Shown: positions 36,931 through 47,812 of the stretch, one piece after another
How positions within the stretch are numbered: position 1 is the first letter of the stretch
How the letters are laid out: each line of letters begins with the position of its first letter
NCBI GenBank assembly: GCA_003170135.1
Contig: PMZR01000098.1
Location: forward strand, 1-64,000
Reading direction: 5' to 3'
DNA: 64,000 bases
DNA from: Acidobacteriota bacterium
GTDB lineage: Bacteria > Acidobacteriota > Vicinamibacteria > Vicinamibacterales > Fen-181
Notes under the pieces: model-generated
The model's database searches: none
Told to the model about the DNA's origin: nothing
Seen by the model: only the letters and a program-made list of their open reading frames with translations
Translations under genes and position numbers: made by a program

Positions 36931-38823
36931 ATGAAAAAGCTCTTCATCACCTTAGTCGTCGTCATCGTCGTCGCCGGCGCTGCGGGCGGCGCCTACTACT
37001 ACAAGTATGGCAAGCCGCCGGAGCCGGAAGTCTCCACCGTGCAGGTCACCCGTGGAGACGTCATCCAGCAGGTCGGCGCCACCGGGACCGTCCAGGCCGT
37101 GACGACCGTTGACGTCGGCACGCAGGTGAACGGCGTCATCAAGGATTTGTACAAGACCGACTTCAACTCGATGGTGAAGAAGGGGCAGCTCATCGCGAAG
37201 ATCGACCCCGCCACGATCTTAGCGACGATCGAGAGCGACCAGGCGAACCTCGAAAGCGCGCAGGCCACCCTCGAGCGCTTGAAGATCACGCTCGAGGATT
37301 CCCAGAACAAGCTCAAACGGGCGGCAGATCTGGCCAAGCGCAACCTGGTGACGGCGCAGGATCTTGAAACGGCGCAGGTGACCGTCAAGACCAACGACGC
37401 GTCGATCAAGTCGCAGGTGGCGAGCATCAAGCAGACCGAGGCGAAGCTGAACCAGGACCGCGTCAACCTGGGCTACACGGACATCTACGCGCCGATTGAC
37501 GGCATCGTCATCAACCGCAAGGTGGACGTGGGCCAGACGGTCGTGTCGAACAACTCGGCGACCTCGATGTTCCAGATTGCCCAGGACCTGACCAAGATGC
37601 AGTTGAACGCGAGCATCGACGAGTCCGACGTGGGCATGTTGCGCCCCGGCCAGATCGCGACGTTCCGCGTCGATGCGTTCCCCAACAAGGAATTCCGCGG
37701 CACGGTGTTTCAGGTGCGGTTGCAGCCGGTCATTACGCAGAACGTGGTCACCTACACGACCATCATCGACGTCCCCAACCCGTTCTACGAACTGAAGCCG
37801 GGCATGACGGCGAACGTGAAGATCGAAATCGCCCGGCGCGAGAACGTGCTGCGCGTGCCGCTGTCGGCCATGCGCTACCGGCCGACGCGCGAGATCTTCG
37901 AAGCGCTGAACCTCGAGGTGCCGCCCGAACTGCTGCGCGGTCGCGGCCAGGGCGGGGCGCGAGGCCAGAACGCGATGGGCGGCGGCGGCGCGCAGGGACA
38001 GGGTGGAAGCGGCGGCGGCGCGGCGTTCCAGCGGGGCGGCGGCGATCGGCCGGCGCAATCCGCCACCGAGCAGACCGCGCTTCCTCGCGGCGGCCAGAAC
38101 CAGGCGCAGGCCACTCCGGGCCAGCCGCGCGGCAACCGGCAGGGACAGAGCGGTGACCGCCAGTCGGCCAACCGGGGCGGACAGGGCGGCGGACAGGGCC
38201 AGGCCGGCGACCGCCAGTTCGGTGGGCGCGGCGGCCAGGGCGGCCAGCAGCTGACGCCCGAGGAGCGCCAGAAGCGCCTGCAGGAACGGCTCGCGCAGAT
38301 GACCCCCGAACAGCGCGCGCAGTACGAAGAGCGCATGAAGCAGTTCGGTCAGGGCGGCGGCCGTGGTCAAGGTGGCGGACGCGGACAGGGCTCGGGACGC
38401 CAGGACAACGCTTCCGCGGCACAGGGCGGCCAGAACGGCCGATTCGGTGGACAGCGCAACCGGCCGGCGGCCAACGAGGCGGGCCCCAAGCAAGGCATCG
38501 CCAAGGGCGACGCGACGACGATCGACGCGCTGTTCGGCGACCTGGTCTTCACGGACTCGCCGGGACGCGTCTGGATCTATAGCGTCAACGGCACGGTCAA
38601 GAGCCTCAAGTCGATCAGCATCCGGACCGGCCTCACCGACGGCAGCGTCGCGGCCCTGGTCGACGGAGCAGGCATCGACGAGAACACCAGGCTCGTGACC
38701 AACATCGACACCGGCCTGAGCAACCAGACGGTGCGGCCGGGCAGCAGCCCGTTGATGCCTGGTGGCCAGCGCGGCGGCCCCGGTGGGCCTACGGGCGGCG
38801 GCGGTCGGGGCGGTGGTCGGTAA
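36931..38823 (+). CDS. MacA/HlyD-type periplasmic adaptor with a long Gly/Gln-rich insertion
   Basis: The adaptor links the MacB-like transporter to the TolC channel. The 630 residues include an N-terminal anchor (LFITLVVVIVVAGAAGGAYY), the lipoyl/barrel-sandwich halves (GTVQAVTTVDVGTQVNG and YAPIDGIVINRKVDVGQTV) and a coiled-coil hairpin at about 100-180. The beta-barrel runs to residue 315. Residues 337-523 are an unusual Gly/Gln/Arg-rich insertion, with an embedded helical patch LTPEERQKRLQERLAQMTPE at 441-460 that looks like Spy-type LTxxQ motifs. The membrane-proximal domain then resumes (FTDSPGRVWIYSVNGTVKS). The insertion nearly doubles the typical length. The ATPase gene follows after 40 bp. 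Confidence 0.9.
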   Translation: MKKLFITLVVVIVVAGAAGGAYYYKYGKPPEPEVSTVQVTRGDVIQQVGATGTVQAVTTVDVGTQVNGVIKDLYKTDFNSMVKKGQLIAKIDPATILATIESDQANLESAQATLERLKITLEDSQNKLKRAADLAKRNLVTAQDLETAQVTVKTNDASIKSQVASIKQTEAKLNQDRVNLGYTDIYAPIDGIVINRKVDVGQTVVSNNSATSMFQIAQDLTKMQLNASIDESDVGMLRPGQIATFRVDAFPNKEFRGTVFQVRLQPVITQNVVTYTTIIDVPNPFYELKPGMTANVKIEIARRENVLRVPLSAMRYRPTREIFEALNLEVPPELLRGRGQGGARGQNAMGGGGAQGQGGSGGGAAFQRGGGDRPAQSATEQTALPRGGQNQAQATPGQPRGNRQGQSGDRQSANRGGQGGGQGQAGDRQFGGRGGQGGQQLTPEERQKRLQERLAQMTPEQRAQYEERMKQFGQGGGRGQGGGRGQGSGRQDNASAAQGGQNGRFGGQRNRPAANEAGPKQGIAKGDATTIDALFGDLVFTDSPGRVWIYSVNGTVKSLKSISIRTGLTDGSVAALVDGAGIDENTRLVTNIDTGLSNQTVRPGSSPLMPGGQRGGPGGPTGGGGRGGGR

Positions 38824-38863
38824 GCGCGTAACCTGACGACGCGAAGTTCAAGGACGTTTCCCT

Positions 38864-39604
38864 ATGGCTGTCATTTCCGTTCGCGACCTCACCAAGATTT
38901 ACGTGGTTGGCGAGGTCCAGGTACGCGCGCTGCGAGGCGTTTCCGTGGAGGTCGAGCACGGCGAGTTCGTCTCGGTGACGGGCCCGTCCGGGTCGGGCAA
39001 GTCCACGTTCATGCACATCCTGGGGTGCCTGGACAAGCCCACCAGCGGCCAGTACTTTCTCGAGAGCAAGGACGTGTCGCGGCTCTCGAAGAACGAACTG
39101 GCCCGCATTCGCAACCACCAGATCGGCTTCGTGTTCCAGGGCTTCAACCTCCTCTCCCGGACGAGCGCCCTGGAGAACGTCGAATTGCCGCTGCTCTACA
39201 ACGGCAGGCCCGTCCGGGGATCGATCCGGCGGAAGCGGGCGATGGACGCGCTGGCCGCGGTCGGCCTCGGCGACCGCGCGCACCATCATCCCAATCAGCT
39301 CTCGGGCGGCCAGCAACAGCGCGTGGCGATCGCGCGGTCGCTCATCAACGAACCGTCGATCCTGCTCGCCGACGAGCCGACGGGCAACCTCGACACGCGC
39401 ACGAGCATCGAGGTGATGGAGATCTTCCAGCGCCTGAACCTGGAGCGCCACATCACGGTGCTGCTCATCACGCACGAACAGGACATCGCCGAGTACGGGG
39501 CGCGCATCATCGCGTTCCGCGACGGCAAGATCAAATCGGACGAAGCGGTCGTGCAGCGCCGCATCGCCGCCGAAGAGGCCGCGGCGTTACCGCCGGTCGC
39601 GTAG
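38864..39604 (+). CDS. MacB/LolD-type ABC transporter ATPase
   Basis: A 246-residue ABC ATPase of the MacB/LolD/FtsE branch: Walker A GPSGSGKST, Q-loop FVFQGFNLL, signature LSGGQQQR, Walker [15 protein letters not shown] and switch His in LLITHEQDIA. It powers the mechanotransmission transporter whose permease is encoded next. The ATG start (MAVISVRDLTKIYVVGEV) fits family alignments. It is the third gene of the tolC-adaptor-ATPase-permease run. Unlike E. coli MacB, ATPase and permease are separate polypeptides. Confidence 0.93.
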   Translation: MAVISVRDLTKIYVVGEVQVRALRGVSVEVEHGEFVSVTGPSGSGKSTFMHILGCLDKPTSGQYFLESKDVSRLSKNELARIRNHQIGFVFQGFNLLSRTSALENVELPLLYNGRPVRGSIRRKRAMDALAAVGLGDRAHHHPNQLSGGQQQRVAIARSLINEPSILLADEPTGNLDTRTSIEVMEIFQRLNLERHITVLLITHEQDIAEYGARIIAFRDGKIKSDEAVVQRRIAAEEAAALPPVA

Positions 39605-39620
39605 CAGATATAGATACTTG

Positions 39621-39655
39621 GAGTCCGGGGTCCGGAGTCCGGGGTCCGGAGTCGC
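39621..39655. repeat. GAGTCCG heptad repeat between the ATPase and permease genes
   Basis: Five units alternate GAGTCCG and GGGTCCG and close with GAGTCGC. The array is nearly identical to that at 24261-24288 and has the same last unit. It lies in the 82-bp gap inside a clear operon, so it is transcribed and probably located in a leader just before the permease start. Confidence 0.9.
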
Positions 39656-39686
39656 GCTGTTCGGTTCGTGAAACACTGAGGCCCAC

Positions 39687-40907
39687 ATGTCGATCGTCAT
39701 GACGTTCCGGATCGCACTCAAGGCGCTCAATCGCAACAAGATGCGCACGGCCCTCACGATGCTCGGCATGATCATCGGCGTCGCCGCGGTCATCGCGATG
39801 GTCTCGCTCGGCAACGGCGCGACCAGCTCGATTGAGGCGTCCATCCAGTCGGCCGGAACCAACATCATCAACGTCAACGCCGGCAACTTCTCGCAGGGCG
39901 GCGTGCGCACCGGCTCGGGCGGCGCGAACACGCTGACCGTCGAGGATTCCGTCGCCATTCGCAACGAGGTGCGCGGCGTCCGCTACCTGTGCGCGGGCTT
40001 CAACTCCCGCACGCAGGTCATCTTCCAGAACCAGAACTGGCAGACGCGCATCCAGGGCACCGACGTCGACCTGCCGCTCATCCGGTCGTGGCCCAACGAG
40101 TTCGGCACGTTCTTCAGCAGCCAGGACGTCCAGACCTCCGGCAAGGTGGCGGTCCTGGGCGCCGTCGTGCGCGACCAGTTGTTCGGTGAGGGCGAAGACC
40201 CGACCGGCCAGGTGATCCGCATCAGGAACCAGCCGTTCAAGGTCATCGGGGTCCTGACCCGCAAGGGCCAGGCGGCCATGGGCGAGGACCAGGACGACGC
40301 GGTCTACTGTCCGTTCACGACGGTCCAGAAGAAACTGCAGCGGGCCACCTACATCCAGAACATCACCGTGTCGGCCGAATCGGCCGGCAACATCAGCAAG
40401 GTGGCCGACGACATCGCCGCGCTGCTGCGCGTCCGCCACAAGATCATGCAGGGCGACACCGATGACTTCATGGTGCGGACCCTCGAGGAAATGGCCAGCC
40501 TGCGCGTGCAGGCGACGCAGACCATGACCTACCTGCTGGCCGGCATCGCGTGCGTGTCGCTGCTGGTCGGCGGCATCGGCATCATGAACATCATGCTCGT
40601 GTCCGTCTCGGAGCGGACGCGGGAAATCGGCCTCCGCATGTCGCTCGGCGCCCGCGGCTACGACGTGTTGCTCCAGTTCCTGGTCGAAGCCGTCGTCCTC
40701 AGCCTCATCGGCGGGATCATCGGCATCGGCATCGGGTTCGGGTTCGCGGAAGGCCTGACGAGATTCATGCAGTGGCCGACCGCCGTCTCCTCCGACGCGG
40801 TGGTCATGGCCTTCGGCTTCTCCGCGGCGACCGGGATCTTCTTCGGGTTCTATCCGGCACGGAAAGCGGCCGCGCTGGACCCGATTGAAGCGCTGCGTTA
40901 TGAATAG
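39687..40907 (+). CDS. MacB-type ABC transporter permease
   Basis: A 406-residue permease with the MacB topology. The first membrane helix (MLGMIIGVAAVIAMVSLGNG) is followed by a periplasmic MacB_PCD domain (residues about 50-240). A C-terminal FtsX domain with three membrane helices holds LAGIACVSLLVGGIGIMNIMLVSVSERTREIGLRMSLGAR and ends with FYPARKAAALDPIEALRYE. These last motifs are diagnostic for the family. With the upstream ATPase, adaptor and TolC protein it forms a complete tripartite efflux system. The substrate is not evident and could be a macrolide-like compound, peptide or lipid. Confidence 0.92.
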   Translation: MSIVMTFRIALKALNRNKMRTALTMLGMIIGVAAVIAMVSLGNGATSSIEASIQSAGTNIINVNAGNFSQGGVRTGSGGANTLTVEDSVAIRNEVRGVRYLCAGFNSRTQVIFQNQNWQTRIQGTDVDLPLIRSWPNEFGTFFSSQDVQTSGKVAVLGAVVRDQLFGEGEDPTGQVIRIRNQPFKVIGVLTRKGQAAMGEDQDDAVYCPFTTVQKKLQRATYIQNITVSAESAGNISKVADDIAALLRVRHKIMQGDTDDFMVRTLEEMASLRVQATQTMTYLLAGIACVSLLVGGIGIMNIMLVSVSERTREIGLRMSLGARGYDVLLQFLVEAVVLSLIGGIIGIGIGFGFAEGLTRFMQWPTAVSSDAVVMAFGFSAATGIFFGFYPARKAAALDPIEALRYE

Positions 40908-41007
40908 GTAAGATATCGGGTCTGGTCTCAGCGGGGCGGGAGCTCAGGGGCCGGCAGCTCGTCGCTGTCCCGGTCCGAATGGACAGGCAGTTTCACATGG
41001 AGGTCTC

Positions 41008-41487
41008 ATGAAGCGCTCAATGTTGTTCGGGGTGTTCCTCGCGTTGGTCGTGGTGACGGTCGCGTTCGCACAGGGCAAGCCCAATTTCCAGGGCGTCTGG
41101 GCACCCCAGACGCCACCAGCGGCGGCTGCGCCCGCCGGCGGCGGCGGCCGCGGCGGCGGCGGCGGGCCGATGACGGTCACCCAGACAGCCACGCAGCTGA
41201 CCGTCGAGCGGACGATGGGCCAGAACACGATGAAGACCGTCTACAACCTGGACGGAACCGAGAGCAAGAACGAGATGGCGGGACGGGGCGGCGGCGCACC
41301 GACGACCTCGACGTCCACGGTGAAGTGGGACGGGGCCAAGCTGGTCATCACGACCAAGTCCGAAGGGGCGAACGGTCCGCAGGAACGCGTGCAGACCTGG
41401 TCGCTGAGTCCCGAAGGCAACCTGGCGATCGAGCAGCCGGGTCAGGGCGGCGCCGTCCGGACGACCGTCTATTCCAAGGGCAAGTAG
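41008..41487 (+). CDS. Secreted hypothetical protein
   Basis: A 159-residue exported protein: signal peptide MKRSMLFGVFLALVVVTVAFAQ, then KPNFQGVWAP and a Gly/Ala/Pro spacer. A beta-rich part follows with MTVTQTATQLTVERTM and VKWDGAKLVITTKSEG, ending ERVQTWSLSPEGNLAIEQ. The NFQGVW opening and repeated strands resemble small lipocalin-like or copper-resistance-like beta domains common in Acidobacteriota, but I cannot name a family. It is downstream of the MacB-type operon and precedes a hairpin and a heptad repeat. Confidence 0.72.
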   Translation: MKRSMLFGVFLALVVVTVAFAQGKPNFQGVWAPQTPPAAAAPAGGGGRGGGGGPMTVTQTATQLTVERTMGQNTMKTVYNLDGTESKNEMAGRGGGAPTTSTSTVKWDGAKLVITTKSEGANGPQERVQTWSLSPEGNLAIEQPGQGGAVRTTVYSKGK

Positions 41488-41501
41488 TTCTCATCTCGCC
41501 G

Positions 41502-41528
41502 GGATCGGGGGTCGAAGATCCCCGATCC
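41502..41528. terminator. Hairpin after the 41008 gene
   Basis: GGATCGGGG (41502-41510) pairs perfectly with CCCCGATCC (41520-41528) across a 9-nt loop, 15 bp after the stop codon. No T tract follows; instead the GTCCCTA heptad array begins at 41524, inside the right arm of the hairpin. It may be a factor-assisted terminator or simply part of the repeat element. Confidence 0.45.
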
Positions 41529-41621
41529 CTAGTCCTTGGTCCCTAGTCCTTGGTCCCTAGTCCTTGGTCCCTAGTCCTTGGTCCCTAGTCCCTGGTCCCT
41601 GGTCCCTGGTCCTCAGTCCCG
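41524..41621. repeat. GTCCCTA/GTCCTTG heptad array, 14 units, entering folK
   Basis: Fourteen consecutive 7-mers (98 bp): GATCCCT, then AGTCCTT and GGTCCCT alternating, changing to repeated GGTCCCT, GGTCCTC and AGTCCCG. It starts in the gap after the 41008 gene and continues into the 3' end of folK. Nine units encode the last residues of folK, and the folK stop codon (41557-41559) is itself made by the repeat. The alternating units give a 14-bp higher-order period. Confidence 0.93.
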
Positions 41622-42075
41622 CGAGCAGTTCCCGCACCGTCAACCCCGTCACCGGATCGATCATCTCGGGCGCGATCGCCGCGAGCGGTTCGAGCACGAA
41701 GCGTCGCTGCCGGAACCGCGGATGCGGAATCGTCATGCCCGGCTGTTCCACGATCTGGTCACCGAAGAGCACGAGGTCGAGATCGAGCGTGCGGGGCGCT
41801 CCCGCGTGGGGACGTTCGCGTCCCCGCTCGCCCTCGATCGCCAGCAGCGCGTCGAGCAGCGCGCGCGGCAGCAGGTGAGAGTTGCCGACGACGGCGGCGT
41901 TCAGGAAGAGCGGCTGCGGCAGGACGTCTTGCGGTTTGGTCTCGATGAAGGGCGACACGCGCAGGTCGGCGAGACAGGAGCCGAGGCGATCGATCGCGTA
42001 CCGAAGGTGCGCCTCTCGGTTGCCGACGTTGCTCCCGAGCGCGATCGCAACCCGCGTGACAACCGCGTTCGCCAT
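41557..42075 (-). CDS. folK: 6-hydroxymethyl-7,8-dihydropterin pyrophosphokinase
   Basis: FolK transfers pyrophosphate from ATP to hydroxymethyl-dihydropterin in folate synthesis. The 172 residues contain ALGSNVGNREAHL, QPLFLNAAVVG and LLAIEGERGRERPHAGAPRTLDLDLVL with the metal-binding DLD triad, then TIPHPRFRQRRFVLEPLAAI. The native domain ends near LTVRELLAGL. The last ~18 residues (RTRDQGPGTRDQGLGTKD) are translated from the heptad array and are unlikely to be part of the ancestral protein. folB and folP are not nearby. Confidence 0.93.
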   Translation of the reverse strand: MANAVVTRVAIALGSNVGNREAHLRYAIDRLGSCLADLRVSPFIETKPQDVLPQPLFLNAAVVGNSHLLPRALLDALLAIEGERGRERPHAGAPRTLDLDLVLFGDQIVEQPGMTIPHPRFRQRRFVLEPLAAIAPEMIDPVTGLTVRELLAGLRTRDQGPGTRDQGLGTKD

Positions 42076-42136
42076 CGAACCTCGGACTTTCGGCTGGCCC
42101 GCGGTAGCGCGTCGGCGCGAAGGCGGGACTCCGGAC

Positions 42137-42628
42137 TTATTCCACCCAGCGCGTGGGGAGTACTCGCCCGCTGGCCTCGCTCGGGCTCGTGCGTCGGCCC
42201 AGGAGGTCGTGGCGGCCGGCGATGGCCTGGTCGAAGAAACGCTTGTGTTCGAGCGTCTCGCCCAGGATCACCCCCAGCATCAGCTTATCCCGCGAGTCGA
42301 TCACCTGCTCCACGCGCGGGCGCCACTTCTGGACGAACTCGTGCATCAGGCGGGCATCGTCGGTCAGGATTGCCGACTGGCCCTCCGCCCCCTTGCCGGC
42401 CGAGGGCGTCGTCAGGACCGGCACCTGGTCCGTCACGATGCCGCCCAGTTCCGCCACCGCGCGGCGCAACCACTCGAGCTGCGCCTGCTCGCGCGCAATG
42501 ATGTATTGGTACGTGTTGTTGAAGTCGTAGGCAGCGACCAAGCGGGCCGCCGCCTCGTGACGGCGCGTCAATCCCAGCTTGTCCGCGTAGAACTCACGCA
42601 GCAGCTCGCGCAAATCTGGCGATCTCAC
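42137..42628 (-). CDS. Hypothetical helical protein, possibly ferritin-like
   Basis: A 163-residue, mostly helical protein. LTRRHEAAARLVAAYDFNNTYQYIIAREQAQLEWLRRAVAELGG and LGVILGETLEHKRFFDQAIAG contain spaced Glu and His residues (E..QLEW, ETLEH) that could fit the metal sites of ferritin-like four-helix bundles. I do not recognise a specific family, so this is tentative. I used the GTG at 42628, which overlaps the upstream zinc-finger gene by 4 bp; the frame is open further upstream but shadows that gene. It precedes folK. Confidence 0.6.
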   Translation of the reverse strand: MRSPDLRELLREFYADKLGLTRRHEAAARLVAAYDFNNTYQYIIAREQAQLEWLRRAVAELGGIVTDQVPVLTTPSAGKGAEGQSAILTDDARLMHEFVQKWRPRVEQVIDSRDKLMLGVILGETLEHKRFFDQAIAGRHDLLGRRTSPSEASGRVLPTRWVE

Positions 42629-42954
42629 GCGTTCTGCTTCTCCTTGCACGCGATGCACACCCGCGTCCAGGGAATCGCGTTCAGGCGTGGGGCCGCGATC
42701 GGCTCGCCGCAGTCGCGGCACATGCCGTAGGTGCCCTTCTCGATGCGCCACAGTGCTTCTTCGATCGCCTGGAGGATCTTCGCGTCAGTCTGCTTGAGCC
42801 TCAGCTGGATGTGGACTTCGTTGTTGCCGCTCGCCTGATCGGCGAGGTCGCCTTGCCGGCTGTTGTTGTCGGGCTGCAGCGGCTTGACACCACCGGTCGC
42901 GAGGATCTCGGCCCGCTTGTGCAGCAGCGCATCTTTGTAAGTCGAGAAGTCCAT
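42625..42954 (-). CDS. DksA/TraR-type zinc-finger protein
   Basis: A 109-residue protein of the DksA/TraR C4 class. A helical coiled-coil N-terminus (STYKDALLHKRAEILATGG, then HIQLRLKQTDAKILQAIEEALWRIE) leads to the zinc finger GMCRDCGEPIAAPRLNAIPWTRVCIACK. DksA proteins bind the secondary channel of RNA polymerase and adjust transcription, classically with ppGpp; the coiled-coil tip residues needed for this are not clearly recognisable. The ATG start is well supported. It overlaps the next gene by 4 bp. Confidence 0.87.
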   Translation of the reverse strand: MDFSTYKDALLHKRAEILATGGVKPLQPDNNSRQGDLADQASGNNEVHIQLRLKQTDAKILQAIEEALWRIEKGTYGMCRDCGEPIAAPRLNAIPWTRVCIACKEKQNA

Positions 42955-43096
42955 CGTGCTCAACCCCCACGCTGCGGTTACCAGGCACTCCGCAATTGGT
43001 GATGATAGCACGTTCGAACTGGACCGGAAGAGGCCGGATGAGGGCGCACGTTCGGCAATTTGCAGCAAGCTCAGGGGGGCCGAACGCGGATCTCGG

Positions 43097-43339
43097 TCAG
43101 CCGATGTGCCGCAGCTGAAGGTCGAGCGCCCGCAACGCCTCTTCGAGCATCGAGCGGTGCGCGGGCGAGGTCGACGCCTCCAGATCCGCGGCCGTCCGGG
43201 CGCGCGCGAGTTCGAGTGTGCGCCGGCGATCGAGGGCCAGACGCTGCGCCGGCGACAGCGGCGCGGCCGATCTGCCCCGCGGCGCACCCAAATCCTGCTG
43301 CTGCGCTTCCACCGCCTTGCTTTCCCACCCTCGCGCCAT
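43097..43339 (-). CDS. Small hypothetical protein (MARGWES type)
   Basis: An 80-residue protein opening MARGWESKAVEAQQQDL, which I recall as a common small acidobacterial protein opening, although this is from memory. The rest is charged and helical (LDRRRTLELARARTAADLEAS, SMLEEALRALDLQLRHI). No known domain. An ATG four codons earlier (MLKLMARG) is possible. It lies upstream of the DksA-like gene by 142 bp and is preceded by a GAAGCCCTGTGCCAC hairpin repeat. Confidence 0.65.
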   Translation of the reverse strand: MARGWESKAVEAQQQDLGAPRGRSAAPLSPAQRLALDRRRTLELARARTAADLEASTSPAHRSMLEEALRALDLQLRHIG

Positions 43340-43364
43340 GAGTTTCAGCATACCAGAGCGCCCT

Positions 43365-43449
43365 CACAGGGCTGAAGCCCTGTGCCACACGCCCAGTGAC
43401 TCACGTGAAGCCCTGTGCCACATGGAACGAGAACGTGAAGCCTGTGCCA
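43365..43449. repeat. GAAGCCCTGTGCCAC hairpin repeat, three copies
   Basis: CACAGGGCT-GA-AGCCCTGTG (43365-43384) is a perfect 9-bp hairpin. The sequence TGAAGCCCTGTGCCAC recurs at 43372-43388, 43405-43421 and, with one base lost, 43435-43449, at about 30-bp spacing. It resembles dispersed REP-like palindromes and is different from the 7-bp repeats. It lies between the small MARGWES gene and the secreted Ser-rich gene. Confidence 0.8.
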
Positions 43450-43463
43450 ATGGAAATGGAGAC

Positions 43464-43493
43464 GCGGGCGGGGAGACGCGCCTCCCCGCCCGC
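43464..43493. terminator. GC-rich hairpin downstream of the Ser-rich secreted gene
   Basis: A perfect 12-bp stem (43464-43475 with 43482-43493) around a 6-nt loop, consisting of GCGGGCGGGGAG and its complement. It lies 75 bp past the stop codon of the minus-strand gene at 43568. There is no T run on either strand, so it would need Rho or act as an RNA 3'-end stabiliser. Confidence 0.5.
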
Positions 43494-43567
43494 TCGTGCG
43501 ACACGTTACCAGCTGCCAGACCCAGTCTGCTGGCGCATCTATGCGATGTCGATCCGCGCGTGCCGTA

Positions 43568-44287
43568 CTACATCGATGCCGACGACGGCGGCACGCCGCC
43601 GCTCGCCGCCAGCTTGTAGAACTCGTCGAGGTGCATGCGGAAGTCGGAGAGCTTCGCACGGACGTCCGCGGGGATCGTCACCGGGGTGCTGGACATGGCG
43701 CTGCCCGACGTGCCGGTCTGCCCGGACGATCCGGACGTTCCGCTCACCGAGCCCGATCCCGTCGTGCCGCTCATCGAACCCGACGACCCGCTGCTGCCGT
43801 AGCTCGAAGACGCGCCACGCGGGGACGTGGCCGGGATGTTGAGACGATCGAGTGCCTGCGTAATCTGCGTGTACTCGGTCCTCCAGTCACTGGTCGTGGA
43901 CGAACTGCTCGATGACCCCGCCGGCGGATTCGCGCTCGAGCTCCCGGACGTGCCCACCTGGCTGCCGGTGGAACTGGCGCCGCCAGCCTGGCTCTTGTAG
44001 TCGTTGTACAAATTGTCGAAGTTCGTCTTGAGCGTGGAGATCCGGGTCGCGGCGTCACCGCTCAGCGAGGATATCGAGACCCCGTCGAGAGCCTTCTTGG
44101 CCTGGTCGAGGTGAAACTGCGGCGAGTTCTCATTGCTCGAGGTCTGCTCCGAGGTTGTCGTTCCCGACGTGGACTGTCCTGACGTCGAGCCTGACGGCGG
44201 GTAGGTCTGCGCGGCCCCGATGAGCGGCAACGCGACGAGCCCCGCTGTCGCGATCGCAATCGTCCACGATCTGGTTCGCTGTGCCAT
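43568..44287 (-). CDS. Secreted Ser/Gly-rich hypothetical protein
   Basis: A 239-residue exported protein. The signal peptide (TIAIATAGLVALPLIGAAQ) is followed by long Ser/Thr/Gly/Gln linkers that flank two helical modules: QFHLDQAKKALDGVSISSLSGDAATRISTLKTNFDNLYNDY and WRTEYTQITQALDRLNI. A C-terminal helix, VRAKLSDFRMHLDEFYKLA, closes it. I recognise no family. It is divergent from the large TPR/sigma-54 activator. The gap of 351 bp between them contains no gene, only the presumed promoters. Confidence 0.72.
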   Translation of the reverse strand: MAQRTRSWTIAIATAGLVALPLIGAAQTYPPSGSTSGQSTSGTTTSEQTSSNENSPQFHLDQAKKALDGVSISSLSGDAATRISTLKTNFDNLYNDYKSQAGGASSTGSQVGTSGSSSANPPAGSSSSSSTTSDWRTEYTQITQALDRLNIPATSPRGASSSYGSSGSSGSMSGTTGSGSVSGTSGSSGQTGTSGSAMSSTPVTIPADVRAKLSDFRMHLDEFYKLAASGGVPPSSASM

Positions 44288-44626
44288 AAGCGTGCTTCCT
44301 CCTCAGTTTTCGCACTGGTGAATACGTGAACAGCCGGACGCGCGCCTGAGTTCAGGGCCGGACGCACCGCAGGCCGAAAAGCCCAGCGCGATTCGCATCG
44401 ACTGACCTATCCGAGTCGAGCAAGCGAGATGCCACGAATGCATGCCGAATGGCCCTCGCCTGTGCATGCGGCCGCTGCAGTCTGCGCAGATGCTACACGG
44501 TGCACCTGTCGTCTCCAGGTCCGGCCCCACCGAGCGCGAGCGGCAGCTCTCAATCAGGCACAGCCATACGGCCCCCGCCCCCGTTGCCCGACACACCCGC
44601 AATCGCGTGGGATTGACGAGTCCGGG

Positions 44627-44632
44627 TATACT
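44627..44632 (+). promoter_or_regulatory. Possible -10 element giving a leaderless mRNA
   Basis: TATACT lies 6 bp upstream of the GTG start codon of the TPR/sigma-54 activator. If used, transcription would begin at or next to the start codon. No ribosome-binding site is visible in front of this GTG. A matching -35 is not evident. Confidence 0.4.
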
Positions 44633-44638
44633 CTCGCC

Positions 44639-47566
<2,928 letters not shown>

Positions 47567-47812
47567 CCGGCCGGGCCCCTCACGGGACTCCATCAGCCCG
47601 CACGCAGCTGGATACCCGGTAAGCAGTTAATCTGTCGGCTGCATACCAAGTATCCGTTTTTCCAATCAGCGTGCACGGGCGCTAGTCCAATCTAACGTCT
47701 GACACATCAGCCAGTTAGGGTCGATGATGCCCGCCGAGCGGCGGTCCTGGGGCGACGGTCCGGGCCTTGATTGTCTGTTGGCAGGACCAGCCCCCGCGCG
47801 TCAGGTGAACCC

